From: Luteibacter sp. SG786
GTDB taxonomy: Bacteria > Pseudomonadota > Gammaproteobacteria > Xanthomonadales > Rhodanobacteraceae
Reading direction: 5' to 3'
Length of the DNA stretch: 64,000 nucleotides
NCBI RefSeq assembly: GCF_011759605.1
Contig: NZ_JAAOYX010000003.1
Coordinates: forward strand, 360,107-424,106
Below the pieces are notes generated by a model that was not told the origin of the DNA, ran no database searches, and worked only from the letters and a program-made list of their open reading frames with translations. Each line of letters opens with the position of its first letter. Position 1 is the stretch's first letter. Positions 26,576 to 35,168 of this stretch are shown piece after piece. Made by a program: the position numbers and the translations under genes.

Positions 26576-26884
26576 CTATTTTACCGACGCGTCGAGCAGA
26601 CCATCAAGCTTTCTGCGCAGCGAGGCCAGACCGTCGGTCAGCACCTGTTCCTGGGAGTCGTGCTCCTTCCGCAACGTGAGCAATTCGTGAGCGATGCTGA
26701 CGGCGGCGAGAACGGCGATGCGGTCGAAGCCGGGCACCTTCGCATTGGATTTCAGCTCGCGCATCTTGCCGTCGAGGAACTGGGCGGCGGCGATCAGGCC
26801 GGGGCGTTCCTCGGGGGCGCAGGCGATGTGAAACTCGCGGTCGAGCAGGCGCAGGGATACCGGTTCACTGGCGGTTGCATTCAT
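26576..26884 (-). CDS. zapA: Cell division protein ZapA
   Basis: 102 aa. An N-terminal strand region (EPVSLRLLDREFHIACAPEERPGLIAAAQFLDGKMRELK) is followed by a C-terminal coiled coil (LTLRKEHDSQEQVLTDGLASLRRKLDGLL). ZapA cross-links FtsZ filaments at the septum. It is 8 bp downstream of the TIGR02449 gene. Its 3' end contains the putative 6S RNA promoter. Confidence 0.92.
   Translation of the reverse strand: MNATASEPVSLRLLDREFHIACAPEERPGLIAAAQFLDGKMRELKSNAKVPGFDRIAVLAAVSIAHELLTLRKEHDSQEQVLTDGLASLRRKLDGLLDASVK
26578..26607 (-). promoter_or_regulatory. Putative 6S RNA promoter inside zapA 3' end
   Basis: TTGATG (26602-26607) and TAAAAT (26578-26583) on the minus strand, spacing 18. The predicted start, six or seven bases after the -10, coincides with the first base of the folded 6S RNA near 26571. 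Confidence 0.6.
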
Positions 26885-26892
26885 GTGACGGA

Positions 26893-27117
26893 TCAGCCTG
26901 TGTTCTCGAGCGCCTTGAGGCGCTGGATCATCGCTTCCACACGGCTGCGCGCCTGTTCGTTGCGTGCCATGAGTCCTGCGCGTTCGTTCGCCAGCTGCTC
27001 CTGGCTGTGCCGCAGGCTGCGGTTTTCCTCGGAGAGCCGGCGCACGGTGTCGACGAGCCGGTCGAGCGTGGCGCTCAAGGCTTCCAGTTCGGTCTTGAAG
27101 GCATCCGGGTTCGTCAT
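26893..27117 (-). CDS. TIGR02449 family coiled-coil protein (ZapB-like)
   Basis: 74 aa from ATG at 27117. Almost entirely one heptad coil: LEALSATLDRLVDTVRRLSEENRSLRHSQEQL... ending RVEAMIQRLKALE. Proteins of this family regularly sit before zapA and resemble ZapB, which bridges ZapA to the division site. An upstream frame extension to 27177 runs through the promoter and was rejected. Confidence 0.85.
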   Translation of the reverse strand: MTNPDAFKTELEALSATLDRLVDTVRRLSEENRSLRHSQEQLANERAGLMARNEQARSRVEAMIQRLKALENTG

Positions 27118-27123
27118 GCGCGG

Positions 27124-27151
27124 ACTATAACAGGAGGGCCGGCCTTGTCGG
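27124..27151 (-). promoter_or_regulatory. Promoter for the TIGR02449-zapA unit; possibly leaderless
   Basis: CCGACA (27146-27151), 16-bp spacer, TATAGT (27124-27129) on the minus strand. Only six bases (CCGCGC) separate the -10 from the ATG at 27117, so a normal start site would fall on or beside the A of ATG. Confidence 0.5.
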
Positions 27152-27212
27152 CAGTCCGTCGATCGCGCCGTCTGCATTAGACTTTGCTGCCACGCCCGAA
27201 GGAGTTTCCGCC

Positions 27213-27779
27213 ATGTCGGCCAACCAGACCGTCGACCCCGAAGACATCGCCGAACTCATCGGGCGCTGCAAGCTGGCCACCTCGGTCAGCGAATTCCATG
27301 GCTCGCTGGTCGGGTATATCAGTGCGGGCGGGCGCTTCGGCGCCGGATCGCTGCTGGACGACCTGAAATTCGAACCCGACCCGGCACCCACCGCCGACGA
27401 AGAAGCGATGCTGACCCGGCTGCGGCACCAGACCGAGGCCTGGCTGGCCGATACCGACCTCACCTTCGGGCCCTGGCTGCCCGAAGAAGATGCGCCGCTG
27501 GCCGAGCGGGCGGAGGGCCTGACCGAATGGACGCGGGGCTTCCTCGGCGGTTTCGGCCTCGGCGGCACGGCCGAGAAGGCGAAAGACCTGAGCGAGGACG
27601 CCCGCGAAGTGCTCCGCGACATGGCGACGATCGCCGCCAGCGAGTTCGAGCTCGACGAGGACGTGGAGGGCGACGAGGAATCGCTCACGGAGATCGAGGA
27701 GTTCGTTCGCGTCGGCGCGCTGTTGCTCCACGCCGAGGCCGGCCCCAGGAACCACCCGCCGAGCGACACGCTGCATTGA
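27213..27779 (+). CDS. YgfB / UPF0149 family protein
   Basis: 188 aa, all-helical. The features are DIAELIGRCKLATSVSEFHGSLVGYISAGG at the start, LGPWLPEED-like GPWLPEEDAPLAERAEGLTEWTRGFLGGFGLGG, then an acidic DEDVEGDEESLTEIEEFVRVGALLL tail. YgfB-like proteins commonly precede pepP, as here. Some act as regulators, but the role in this organism is unknown. AAGGAG precedes the ATG. Its stop overlaps the pepP start. Confidence 0.88.
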   Translation: MSANQTVDPEDIAELIGRCKLATSVSEFHGSLVGYISAGGRFGAGSLLDDLKFEPDPAPTADEEAMLTRLRHQTEAWLADTDLTFGPWLPEEDAPLAERAEGLTEWTRGFLGGFGLGGTAEKAKDLSEDAREVLRDMATIAASEFELDEDVEGDEESLTEIEEFVRVGALLLHAEAGPRNHPPSDTLH

Positions 27780-29068
27780 TCCCCGCGACCGAGTACGCCC
27801 GGCGCCGCCGGGAGCTGATGCGCATGGCCGGCGAGGACGCGGTGCTGATTCTTGCCGCCGCGCCGGAGCGCATGCGCAACGCCGATGCCCCCTGGCCCTA
27901 CCGCCAGGACTCGGATTTCCACTACCTCACCGGCTTCGACGAGCCGGACGCCGTACTGGCCCTCCTGCCGGGCCGTGCGCACGGCGAAAGCGTGCTGTTC
28001 TGCCGCGAGCGCGACGCCGATCGCGAACGCTGGGACGGCGAGCGGATGGGCACCGATCGCGCAGCGCGCGAACTGCGCCTCGACGATGCCTTTCCCATCG
28101 ACGATATCGACGACATCCTTCCGGGCATGATCGAAGGCCGTTCGCGGGTGTACTGCCATTTCGGGCAGGAACCCGATTTCGATGCGCGCCTGCTGGCCTG
28201 GATGCGCCGCTTGCGCACCGCGCGGGGCGGTGGAGTGGTGCCGAAAGACCTGGTGGCACTGGGCCACCTGTTGCACGACCTCCGTCTGTTCAAGTCGCGC
28301 GACGAACTGGCACTCATGCGCCGCTCCGCCGAGGTGGCCGGCGCCGCGCACCTGGCCGCCATGGCCATTGCCCGACCCGGCGTGGCGGAGTACGAAGTGG
28401 AGGGCGAGATCCTCCGCAGCATTCGGGGGCAGGGCGCCGTGCCGGCCTTCCCGCCCACGGTGGCCGGTGGCAGCAATGCCTGCATCATGCATTACCAGGC
28501 CAACCGGGCCATGTTGAAGGACGGCGATCTGCTGCTGGTGGATGCCGGCGCGGAAGTGCATTGCTACGCCTCCGACATCACCCGCACGTTCCCGGTGGGA
28601 GGGCGGTTCACGAAGGAGCAGCGGGCGCTTTACGAGATCGTGCACGAGGCGCAGCTCGCGGCCATCGACGCGGTGCGCCCCGGGCGGTCCTTCGGCGACG
28701 CCCACGACGCCGCCGTGCGGATCATCGCCGAGGGCCTGTGCGCCGTCGGCATCCTCCGCGGCGGCGCCGACCGCGTCATCGCGGAGGGAAGCTACAAGGC
28801 GTATTTCCCCAGCAAGACCGGGCACTGGCTGGGCCTGGACGTGCACGACGTGGGCGACTACCGCATCGACGGCGAACCGCGGGTGCTCGAGGAAGGCATG
28901 GTGGTGACGGTGGAGCCGGGCATCTACGTGCCGCCGGGCGACAAGCGCGTGGACGAACGGTGGCGCGGCATCGGCATCCGCATCGAGGACGATGTGGCGG
29001 TGACGAATGGGGCGCCGGAGGTCATGACGGCGATGGTGCCGAAGACCCCGGAAGCCCTGGAGCGGTAG
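27776..29068 (+). CDS. pepP: Xaa-Pro aminopeptidase (M24)
   Basis: 430 aa. The start is most likely TTG at 27776 (TTGA overlap with the upstream stop), giving MIPATEYARRRRELM, the usual PepP N-terminus. Metal ligands of the pita-bread fold are visible: DAGAEVHCYASDITRTFPVGG (two Asp), HWLGLDVHDVG (His), TVEPGIYV (Glu) and GIGIRIEDDV (Glu). It removes N-terminal residues preceding proline. It is followed by a REPIN copy and convergent with pepQ. Confidence 0.92.
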   Translation: MIPATEYARRRRELMRMAGEDAVLILAAAPERMRNADAPWPYRQDSDFHYLTGFDEPDAVLALLPGRAHGESVLFCRERDADRERWDGERMGTDRAARELRLDDAFPIDDIDDILPGMIEGRSRVYCHFGQEPDFDARLLAWMRRLRTARGGGVVPKDLVALGHLLHDLRLFKSRDELALMRRSAEVAGAAHLAAMAIARPGVAEYEVEGEILRSIRGQGAVPAFPPTVAGGSNACIMHYQANRAMLKDGDLLLVDAGAEVHCYASDITRTFPVGGRFTKEQRALYEIVHEAQLAAIDAVRPGRSFGDAHDAAVRIIAEGLCAVGILRGGADRVIAEGSYKAYFPSKTGHWLGLDVHDVGDYRIDGEPRVLEEGMVVTVEPGIYVPPGDKRVDERWRGIGIRIEDDVAVTNGAPEVMTAMVPKTPEALER

Positions 29069-29075
29069 GAGCGCG

Positions 29076-29160
29076 TTGTGGGAGCCGCTTCAGCGGCGAT
29101 GGGTGCTCGCGGAAAGTTTGCCCGCTGCCGCGGGATCGCCGGCATAGCCGGCTCCCACAA
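29076..29160 (+). repeat. REPIN-like element, full copy
   Basis: TTGTGGGAGCC ... GGCTCCCACAA with standard hairpins, filling the gap between the convergent pepP and pepQ genes, where its RNA could end both transcripts. Confidence 0.85.
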
Positions 29161-29175
29161 TGCTCCGATACCTGG

Positions 29176-30498
29176 TTACAGCAACGCGAATGCATCGCGC
29201 GTCAGGTTCTCCGGCTCGCCCGCGGTGCAGACCACGTCGTCCTCGATGCGAATGCCGCCGTACTGGCGGAACGCGTCCACCTTCGCCCAGTCGATCTCGC
29301 CCGAGAACGGCTTGTTCCTCAGTTCGGCCAGCAGCATGTCGATGAAGTAGATACCCGGTTCGATCGTCACCACCATGCCCGCTTCGAGTGGGCGGGTGAG
29401 ACGCAGGTACGGATGCCCTTCCGGCTTGGCGATGGTGCCGCCGGTCTCGGACGCCTGGAAGCCCGCCACGTCGTGCACCTGCAGGCCAATGCCGTGGCCC
29501 AGCCCGTGCGGGAAAAAGGCCGACGACACGCCCGACTCCACCGCGCTTTCCGGGCTCATCCGGATGAACCCGTGATCGCGCAGCACGCCGGCGAGCACGT
29601 GGTGGGCATGCACGTGCAGGTCGGCGTAGTTCTGGCCAGCGCGTACCTTCGCCACGAAGGAGCGTTCCGCGGCATCGACCGAGTCGATCAGTGCCTGGAA
29701 TTCGGACGCATGGCTGCCGGCGTACGTGCGGGTGATGTCGCTGGCGTAGCCCGAAGCGCTGGCGCCGGCGTCGATGAGGAACGAACGGCTTTCCGCCGGA
29801 GCGCGGCGATCGAAGTTCGTGTAATGCAGCACCGCGCCGTGTTCGTTGAGCCCGACGATGCTCGCGTACGGTAACTCGGCGTCGATCTGGCCCACGGCCG
29901 TGAGGTAGGCGAGGTGGATGCCCAGCTCGCTCTCGCCCTGGCGGAACGCGCGTTCCGCGGCGCGATGCCCGCGCGTGCCGCGGCGGCTGGCCTCGCGCAT
30001 CAGTTCCAGTTCGTACGGCGTCTTGTAAGCGCGGTGGTAGTGCAGGTGGTCGACCACGGCCGGCGGATTGTTTGCGCAGACTTCCTGCAGGTTGCAGTAC
30101 TGGTCGCCGATGATGGCGCAGCGGGACAGTGCGGCCGGCAGCTCGGCGATCGCATCGGCCGGTTTGCGCACCACGACGATGTCGAAGTATTCCACCCAGT
30201 ATCCCGACGGCGCCTCGGGCACCACGTGCCAGTAGTCGCGCGGCTGCAGAAACACCAGCTTCGGTTTCTCGCCCGGGGTGTAGACGAGCCAGCTTCCCGG
30301 CGCGTCGACGAGCGGCAGCCAATGCTTGAAATGCGGATTCGCGACGAACGGATAGTCCTGATCGTCGAGGAACTTCGTGATGGGCCGGCCCGCCGGCACC
30401 ACGAGGTGGTCGAATCCGCCGCGGGCCAGCGCGGTGTCCGTGCGCTCGCGCAAGGTGGCGAGGTGCTGGGGGTAGAGCGCGGCCAGCGCGTCGTTCAT
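29176..30498 (-). CDS. pepQ: Xaa-Pro dipeptidase (prolidase, M24)
   Basis: 440 aa from ATG at 30498. The N-terminal PepQ domain includes NPHFKHWLPL and YWHVVPEAPSGYW. The catalytic domain has SFLIDAGASASGYASDITRTYAG (two Asp ligands), FFPHGLGHGIGLQVHDVAG (His), TIEPGIYFI and GGIRIEDDV (Glu ligands). It hydrolyses dipeptides with C-terminal proline; PepQ relatives can also hydrolyse organophosphate esters. It is a second M24 enzyme tail-to-tail with pepP. Confidence 0.92.
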   Translation of the reverse strand: MNDALAALYPQHLATLRERTDTALARGGFDHLVVPAGRPITKFLDDQDYPFVANPHFKHWLPLVDAPGSWLVYTPGEKPKLVFLQPRDYWHVVPEAPSGYWVEYFDIVVVRKPADAIAELPAALSRCAIIGDQYCNLQEVCANNPPAVVDHLHYHRAYKTPYELELMREASRRGTRGHRAAERAFRQGESELGIHLAYLTAVGQIDAELPYASIVGLNEHGAVLHYTNFDRRAPAESRSFLIDAGASASGYASDITRTYAGSHASEFQALIDSVDAAERSFVAKVRAGQNYADLHVHAHHVLAGVLRDHGFIRMSPESAVESGVSSAFFPHGLGHGIGLQVHDVAGFQASETGGTIAKPEGHPYLRLTRPLEAGMVVTIEPGIYFIDMLLAELRNKPFSGEIDWAKVDAFRQYGGIRIEDDVVCTAGEPENLTRDAFALL

Positions 30499-30568
30499 GG
30501 GTATCTCCGGGGACGTGGGGCAAACCGCAATGGTGCGCCTCCGTGCTGCCTGAGCCAAGCCCGGCACC

Positions 30569-30651
30569 TGTGGGAGCCGCTTCAGCGGCGATGGGGTGCT
30601 CGGCGTACGCTGGCCCGCTGCCGCGGGATCGCCGCTGAAGCGGCTCCCACA
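30569..30651 (+). repeat. REPIN-like element with two identical arms
   Basis: The left arm is the standard CCGCTTCAGCGG type. The right arm is its exact inverse (CCGCTGAAGCGG) rather than the usual GCCGGCATAGCCGGC. The central part (CCCGCTGCCGCGGGATC) is unchanged. Confidence 0.85.
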
Positions 30652-30660
30652 GGAGGCGCG

Positions 30661-31272
30661 CTATGCCTTGGCGAAGACGACGGTGTAATCGCCGGCGATG
30701 TCGCCCAGGCGGTGGCGCAGGAGCGTGGCGGCATACTCGTTGCCGCCCAGCAGGCCCTTCAGGTGCGCGCCGTAAAGCGTGATGGCGAAATGGCCCACGG
30801 CGAAATCGTGGGACGGCGAACGCCAGTGGTGCAGCGGCGTCCAGGTGGCGCAGGAGGGGCACGCCACATAGGCCGAGTCGGGTGCGTCGCACCACACCAC
30901 CAGCGCTTCCTCCAGCGCGTCGCTTCCTTCCTCGCCCAACGAAAGGGCGGCCTGGCAGTCGGGACAACGGATAGTGAAGCCACCGTCGTAGCGGCAAAAG
31001 ATGCCGTTTTCCCGGCCGCCGTCCACGAGGTGGGCACCGCCGTGACCGTCCTCCGTCCAGCGATGTCCGCTGGCATGCAGGCCGATGGCGCGTATGCCGG
31101 TTTCAGCGACGAAGCGTTCGTCCAGCACCCGGAATCGTGCCTCCTCGTCCGCGCTTGGGAGGGCGGCGATGGTGCCGTCGCCCACCAGGTGGCGGTAAAG
31201 ATCCGTCGCCGCCGCCGCCGCGTCGTCGCGCTCGAGCTGGGTGTCGACGAGGATGGTGGTGGCGTCGCTCAT
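30661..31272 (-). CDS. Conserved hypothetical protein with two CPxC pairs
   Basis: 203 aa from ATG at 31272; an ATG at 31314 would add 14 residues. Two zinc-ribbon-like pairs are visible, IRCPDCQAAL and VACPSCATW. Between them lies an acidic stretch (EEGSDALEEALVVWC), and the C-terminus has HDFAVGHFAITLYG. I do not recognise the family; the Cys pairs suggest a structural zinc. It lies downstream of the PilZ gene with a 58-bp gap and may share its transcript. Confidence 0.7.
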   Translation of the reverse strand: MSDATTILVDTQLERDDAAAAATDLYRHLVGDGTIAALPSADEEARFRVLDERFVAETGIRAIGLHASGHRWTEDGHGGAHLVDGGRENGIFCRYDGGFTIRCPDCQAALSLGEEGSDALEEALVVWCDAPDSAYVACPSCATWTPLHHWRSPSHDFAVGHFAITLYGAHLKGLLGGNEYAATLLRHRLGDIAGDYTVVFAKA

Positions 31273-31330
31273 GAGCAGAGATGGTGGGCTTCCGCCGGGT
31301 GCGTCGTAAAGCATGGTATGGGGCTTCCGT

Positions 31331-31678
31331 TCAGTCCGCGGGTGGTCCGATCCATTCGTCGATGGCACGTACGTCGTCGTCGCTTGCCGCGACGATGCGG
31401 TATCCGGACCAGTACTGGCCCGCCGACGCCGCCGGTTCGTGCCATTGCTCCTGGATGCCGATCTCGACCCGATGTTCGCGATGTTGTGCGTCGTGCAGCG
31501 TGAAGGCCACCTGGTGAATGCCGCCGTGTAGCGGCGCGTGGGGGCCGAGCAGCAACATGCCGGTCGCCGAAAGGTTGCCGAGCTGCCCGAGCACGCGGTC
31601 GGTCATCACGTCCGTGACGGGCATGGGCGAGGTGGCGCGCTTGCGCGGCGCGCGCCGCTGTTCGAAGTCCCGGTTCAT
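31331..31678 (-). CDS. PilZ domain protein
   Basis: 115 aa. The c-di-GMP-binding pattern RRAPRKR at residues 8-14 (RxxxR) is present, with LGQLGNLSATGMLLLGP (the [DN]xSxxG motif) near 33-47. PilZ proteins relay cyclic di-GMP to motility or surface machinery. The start overlaps the stop of the DUF1631 gene by four bases (ATGA), so the two are translated together. Confidence 0.87.
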   Translation of the reverse strand: MNRDFEQRRAPRKRATSPMPVTDVMTDRVLGQLGNLSATGMLLLGPHAPLHGGIHQVAFTLHDAQHREHRVEIGIQEQWHEPAASAGQYWSGYRIVAASDDDVRAIDEWIGPPAD

Positions 31679-33876
31679 GCGTGCCCCGCCATGCGCTCGC
31701 GCGCGTTTTCACGCCGCAGGTTACGCGCGACGGCGCGCCATGCGCGGTCGACGATGGACATGCGCTGTTCCTTCCATTCGCGCGCCTCGCCGCTGGCGAT
31801 GAGCCGGGCGAGGCGGGTAAGGTCGATGTCTTCGCTGCGGCTGCCGCGCTGGTTCACGAACAGGCAGCGTCCGGTGCCGGGCGAGAACCACGCGAGCTTG
31901 CGCAGGGTCACGCCGCCTTCCGGCCGGACGAATTCGAACCACGTGCCGAAACGCAGGCTACCGAACCCGTCGTAGATCGCCTGCGCCGCAGGATCCAGGG
32001 GCGTGGGCTGCACCGGCGCGACGGGCTCGCCGTGCGCCGTGCCCTCGCCGAGGCGCGGTCGCTGCTTCAGCCGCAAGGCGATGTCGGTGGGCGTGAGGCC
32101 TTCGTCGTGCTGCTCGCCGGGGGGCTCGAAGACACCCGCCGCCACCTGCGCCGCCTCGGCGGCATGCATGCCCAGGTGTTCGAGGCCGCGCTCCACGTCC
32201 TGGCGGAGTTTCTGGGGATCGACGATGGGGCGCCTGCCCAGCAACTGGTCGGTGACGCCGAGGCAATAGAGAAAGGCTTCGCCGGTCTCGCCACCGCGCA
32301 GGATGTGCAGCGCGAGCACGTCCGCCCATGTGCGTTCCAGCAGGATGCGCAGCACGCCACGCGGCGCGGCGCCGCGCACCATGTGCTCGTTCATGATTTC
32401 CGTGGCGCGCTGGCGTGCGCGCTCCAGGCGGTCGCGCCCCTCCATCGCTTCGATCTGCCGGCGCTCGGCCACGTGCGCCTTGCGCGAAAGCAGTGCGATC
32501 TGCTGTTCGATGTCCGCGCGCCACGTCGGGTCGATGACCTGCGCATGGCTGGCCTCGACCACGAGCCGCTCCAGGCGGTCGACCAGCGCCGCGTCCGGTT
32601 CGCCCTCCGCAGGGTCGAGCCAGTGCTGTGCCGCTTCTCCCACCGTGTCCAGGAGCTGGCGGGCGGGATGCTCGGCCTGATCGAAGAAGCCCCGGTCGTT
32701 CACCGCCGCCCGCAGCATGGGCCATTGCAGGCCGCCGAGCACGGCGTGGCCGGGGCTCGTGGCCGCGATCTGCTGCCCCAGGCTCTGGAACAGCATCGCG
32801 GTCAGCTCGACCGTGTCGTTCTGTTCCAGCGTGAGTTCCGCCGGCGGCGAACCGGCGGGGCGGCCGAGATTGAGCTGGTGGATGAGTTCGTCGCGCAGGG
32901 CCTGCGCGCTGCGTATTTCCCGTTGCGCCGCGTCCGCCACGTCGCTTACGTGGCCTTGCAGCGCGAGCAGCGCGGTCTGCAGTTCGTCGTCGGATGCCAG
33001 CCGCCCGGGCGAGAACCCGGCGCCCCGGCCGGCCTCGATCCGGCTGGCCAGCAGCGCGCGCAGGCCTTCCAGCACGCCGATGTGTCCTTCCGTCGTGGCC
33101 GGCGCGGTGCCCGACGCCGGTTCGCCCGACGCCTCGGCGGCCTTGCCGCGCCGTTCGGCGGTAGGCGATGCGGCAATACGCACGTTGGGATAGACGCGGA
33201 ATCCGGGCAGGATGCCGCGTGTACGGTAGTGCTCGTTCAATGCGCCGTAGAAGGCATCGCCGTGGCCGAGAACGTGCGTGTCCACGGCCTGGAACAGCAG
33301 CAGGCGGTGCGGATTCGACAGCGGCATCGGCGCCACCGCGGCCTCGAGCGCGGCGGCCAGGGCCCGGGGCCCCGCCGGCAGCGCTTCGCCCTCGAGCGGC
33401 GCGGTGCCCGCCAGTACGGCAAGGCGGAAGCCCAGTTCGAACAGGCTGCTGGCGCTGCGCGCCTCGGCGCGCGCGGCCATGCTCGCGAGCGCATCGGCCT
33501 GCTCCTGCTCTTCGGGGTCCACCAGGCTCAAGGTGAGGTGCTCCGTGTTCGCACTTCCCGGCTTGGCCTCCTGCACATCGCCCAGGCGACGGAAGCGATC
33601 GGACAGGTGCGCCGCGAACCGGTTGCGGAAGGCGGGCCCTTCGCGCTCGACGATGAGGCGGCTTTCGAAACACGCCTGCTGTTCCAGGTGGTTGCGGCTG
33701 GCTTCCGCCGCCGCGAACAGGCGGCGGTCCACGTCGCGCAGCGCTTCGCGCAGTGGCATGTCCAGCCAGGTGAGGCAAAGCGACAGCCCCTGTTGCGCTT
33801 CGCGTTGGGCACGCGGCGACAGGGCGACGGGATGCGGTCCCGTCCGGCCGTACGGCGGCTGCGTGCCTGCACTCAT
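31675..33876 (-). CDS. DUF1631 family protein
   Basis: 733 aa, mostly helical. N-terminal recurring helices include NRFAAHLSDRFRRL and TEHLTLSLVDPEEQEQADALASMAARAE. A conserved GDAFYGALNEHYRTRGILPGF lies near 215-235. The C-terminal module, WFEFVRPEGGVTLRKLAWFSPGTGRCLFVNQRG (about 640-680), looks like a small beta-barrel. DUF1631 proteins are widespread in gammaproteobacteria without a firm function. The tight coupling to a PilZ gene suggests a link to c-di-GMP signalling. Confidence 0.87.
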   Translation of the reverse strand: MSAGTQPPYGRTGPHPVALSPRAQREAQQGLSLCLTWLDMPLREALRDVDRRLFAAAEASRNHLEQQACFESRLIVEREGPAFRNRFAAHLSDRFRRLGDVQEAKPGSANTEHLTLSLVDPEEQEQADALASMAARAEARSASSLFELGFRLAVLAGTAPLEGEALPAGPRALAAALEAAVAPMPLSNPHRLLLFQAVDTHVLGHGDAFYGALNEHYRTRGILPGFRVYPNVRIAASPTAERRGKAAEASGEPASGTAPATTEGHIGVLEGLRALLASRIEAGRGAGFSPGRLASDDELQTALLALQGHVSDVADAAQREIRSAQALRDELIHQLNLGRPAGSPPAELTLEQNDTVELTAMLFQSLGQQIAATSPGHAVLGGLQWPMLRAAVNDRGFFDQAEHPARQLLDTVGEAAQHWLDPAEGEPDAALVDRLERLVVEASHAQVIDPTWRADIEQQIALLSRKAHVAERRQIEAMEGRDRLERARQRATEIMNEHMVRGAAPRGVLRILLERTWADVLALHILRGGETGEAFLYCLGVTDQLLGRRPIVDPQKLRQDVERGLEHLGMHAAEAAQVAAGVFEPPGEQHDEGLTPTDIALRLKQRPRLGEGTAHGEPVAPVQPTPLDPAAQAIYDGFGSLRFGTWFEFVRPEGGVTLRKLAWFSPGTGRCLFVNQRGSRSEDIDLTRLARLIASGEAREWKEQRMSIVDRAWRAVARNLRRENARERMAGHA

Positions 33877-34010
33877 GCGATCAGGTCCTCCGCGACCCTG
33901 TCAGGCGAGTTTAGGCGGCCGTACAGCGGCCACGCCAGCGTACAAGCGGCTCGCTTATGGCTTAGGGCAATTGGAATAGGCGTCGCATGTGGGGTGCCTT
34001 GCGCCGGCCG

Positions 34011-35168
34011 TCAGGGCATGAATGCTTCGATGACGTCGTTCAGGAAGCGCTGCCCCAGGGGCGTGGTCTTGAGTAGCGCGGGATCGTCCAGCAGCCAGCC
34101 GCGGGCCACGCATTCGGCGAGCGAGGACGCGATCGCTTCGCGCGGCAGCCCCGTACGGCCCTGGAAATCCGCCGCCGGCACGCCGTCGATCAGGCGCAGC
34201 GCGTTGAGCATGTACTCGAAGGGGAGGTCGGCGGCCGCTACCGTCGAATCCCCGCCGATGCGGGCGGGCTGGCCGGCGCTGGCCAGGTACGCGGCCGGCA
34301 GGCGGGTCTTCCAGCGGCGGCGCACGCCCTGTGCGTCGCTGATCTTGCCGTGGGCGCCGGCACCGATGCCCAGATAGTCGCCGAAGCGCCAGTAGTTGAG
34401 GTTGTGCGCGCAGCGGCGCCCCGGGCGGGCATAGGCGGACACTTCGTACTGCCCGTAACCCGCGTCGGCCAACCGGGCCTCGCAGGCCTCCTGGATGGCC
34501 CAGGCCGCGTCGTCGTCGGGCAGCGGCGGAGGGTTCGCGGCGAACGCGGTGTTGGGTTCCAGGGTGAGCTGGTAATGCGAAATGTGGGTGGGCGCGAGAG
34601 CGACGGCTCGCGCCACGTCGTCGAGCGCGCCGGCCAGATCCTGTTCGGGCAGGGCATACATCAGGTCGATGTTGATGTTGCCGATGCCGGCGTCCTGCGC
34701 TTCGCGCACCGCGCTCGCGGCGTCGTTCGAGGAATGGATGCGGCCGAGGCGGCGCAGCTTGTCGTCGTCGAAGCTCTGCACACCGAACGAAATGCGGTTG
34801 ACGCCCGCGGCGAGGTAACCGTCGAAACGGCCATGCTCCACCGTGCCGGGGTTCGTCTCCAGCGTGACCTCGGCATCGCCTGCGAAGGACAGCCGCTGGC
34901 GCGCGCCGTCAAGAAAGCGGCCCACGAGTTCGGGCGAGAACAGGCTGGGCGTGCCGCCGCCGAAGAACACCGTTTCCACCGTGCGCCCGTGCAGCGCCGC
35001 ACCGAAGTCGCGCAGGTCGGCGTCGAGGTCCGCCAGCAGCGCGTCTACGTAGGCCGCATATTCCGGGGTGCCGCGCACGCCGTGCGAATTGAAATCGCAG
35101 TATGGGCATTTGCGCACGCACCAGGGCATGTGCACATACAGCGACAGCGGGGGCGGCAACAGGGTCAT
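34011..35168 (-). CDS. hemW: Radical SAM family heme chaperone HemW
   Basis: 385 aa. The radical-SAM cluster CVRKCPYCDFNSH (CxxxCxxC) starts at residue 17, followed by FFGGGTPSLFSPE and VTLETNPGTVE. The C-terminal HemN-like domain has NLNYWRFGDYLGIGAGAHG. HemW binds and delivers heme rather than oxidising coproporphyrinogen. It is the last gene of the rph-GNAT-rdgB-hemW run, with 4-base overlap to rdgB. Confidence 0.9.
   Translation of the reverse strand: MTLLPPPLSLYVHMPWCVRKCPYCDFNSHGVRGTPEYAAYVDALLADLDADLRDFGAALHGRTVETVFFGGGTPSLFSPELVGRFLDGARQRLSFAGDAEVTLETNPGTVEHGRFDGYLAAGVNRISFGVQSFDDDKLRRLGRIHSSNDAASAVREAQDAGIGNINIDLMYALPEQDLAGALDDVARAVALAPTHISHYQLTLEPNTAFAANPPPLPDDDAAWAIQEACEARLADAGYGQYEVSAYARPGRRCAHNLNYWRFGDYLGIGAGAHGKISDAQGVRRRWKTRLPAAYLASAGQPARIGGDSTVAAADLPFEYMLNALRLIDGVPAADFQGRTGLPREAIASSLAECVARGWLLDDPALLKTTPLGQRFLNDVIEAFMP

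Noticed and set aside
31681-34377. An 898-codon plus-strand frame opposite DUF1631
   Set aside because: Antisense to a conserved 733-aa gene; no ribosome site and no recognisable motif.
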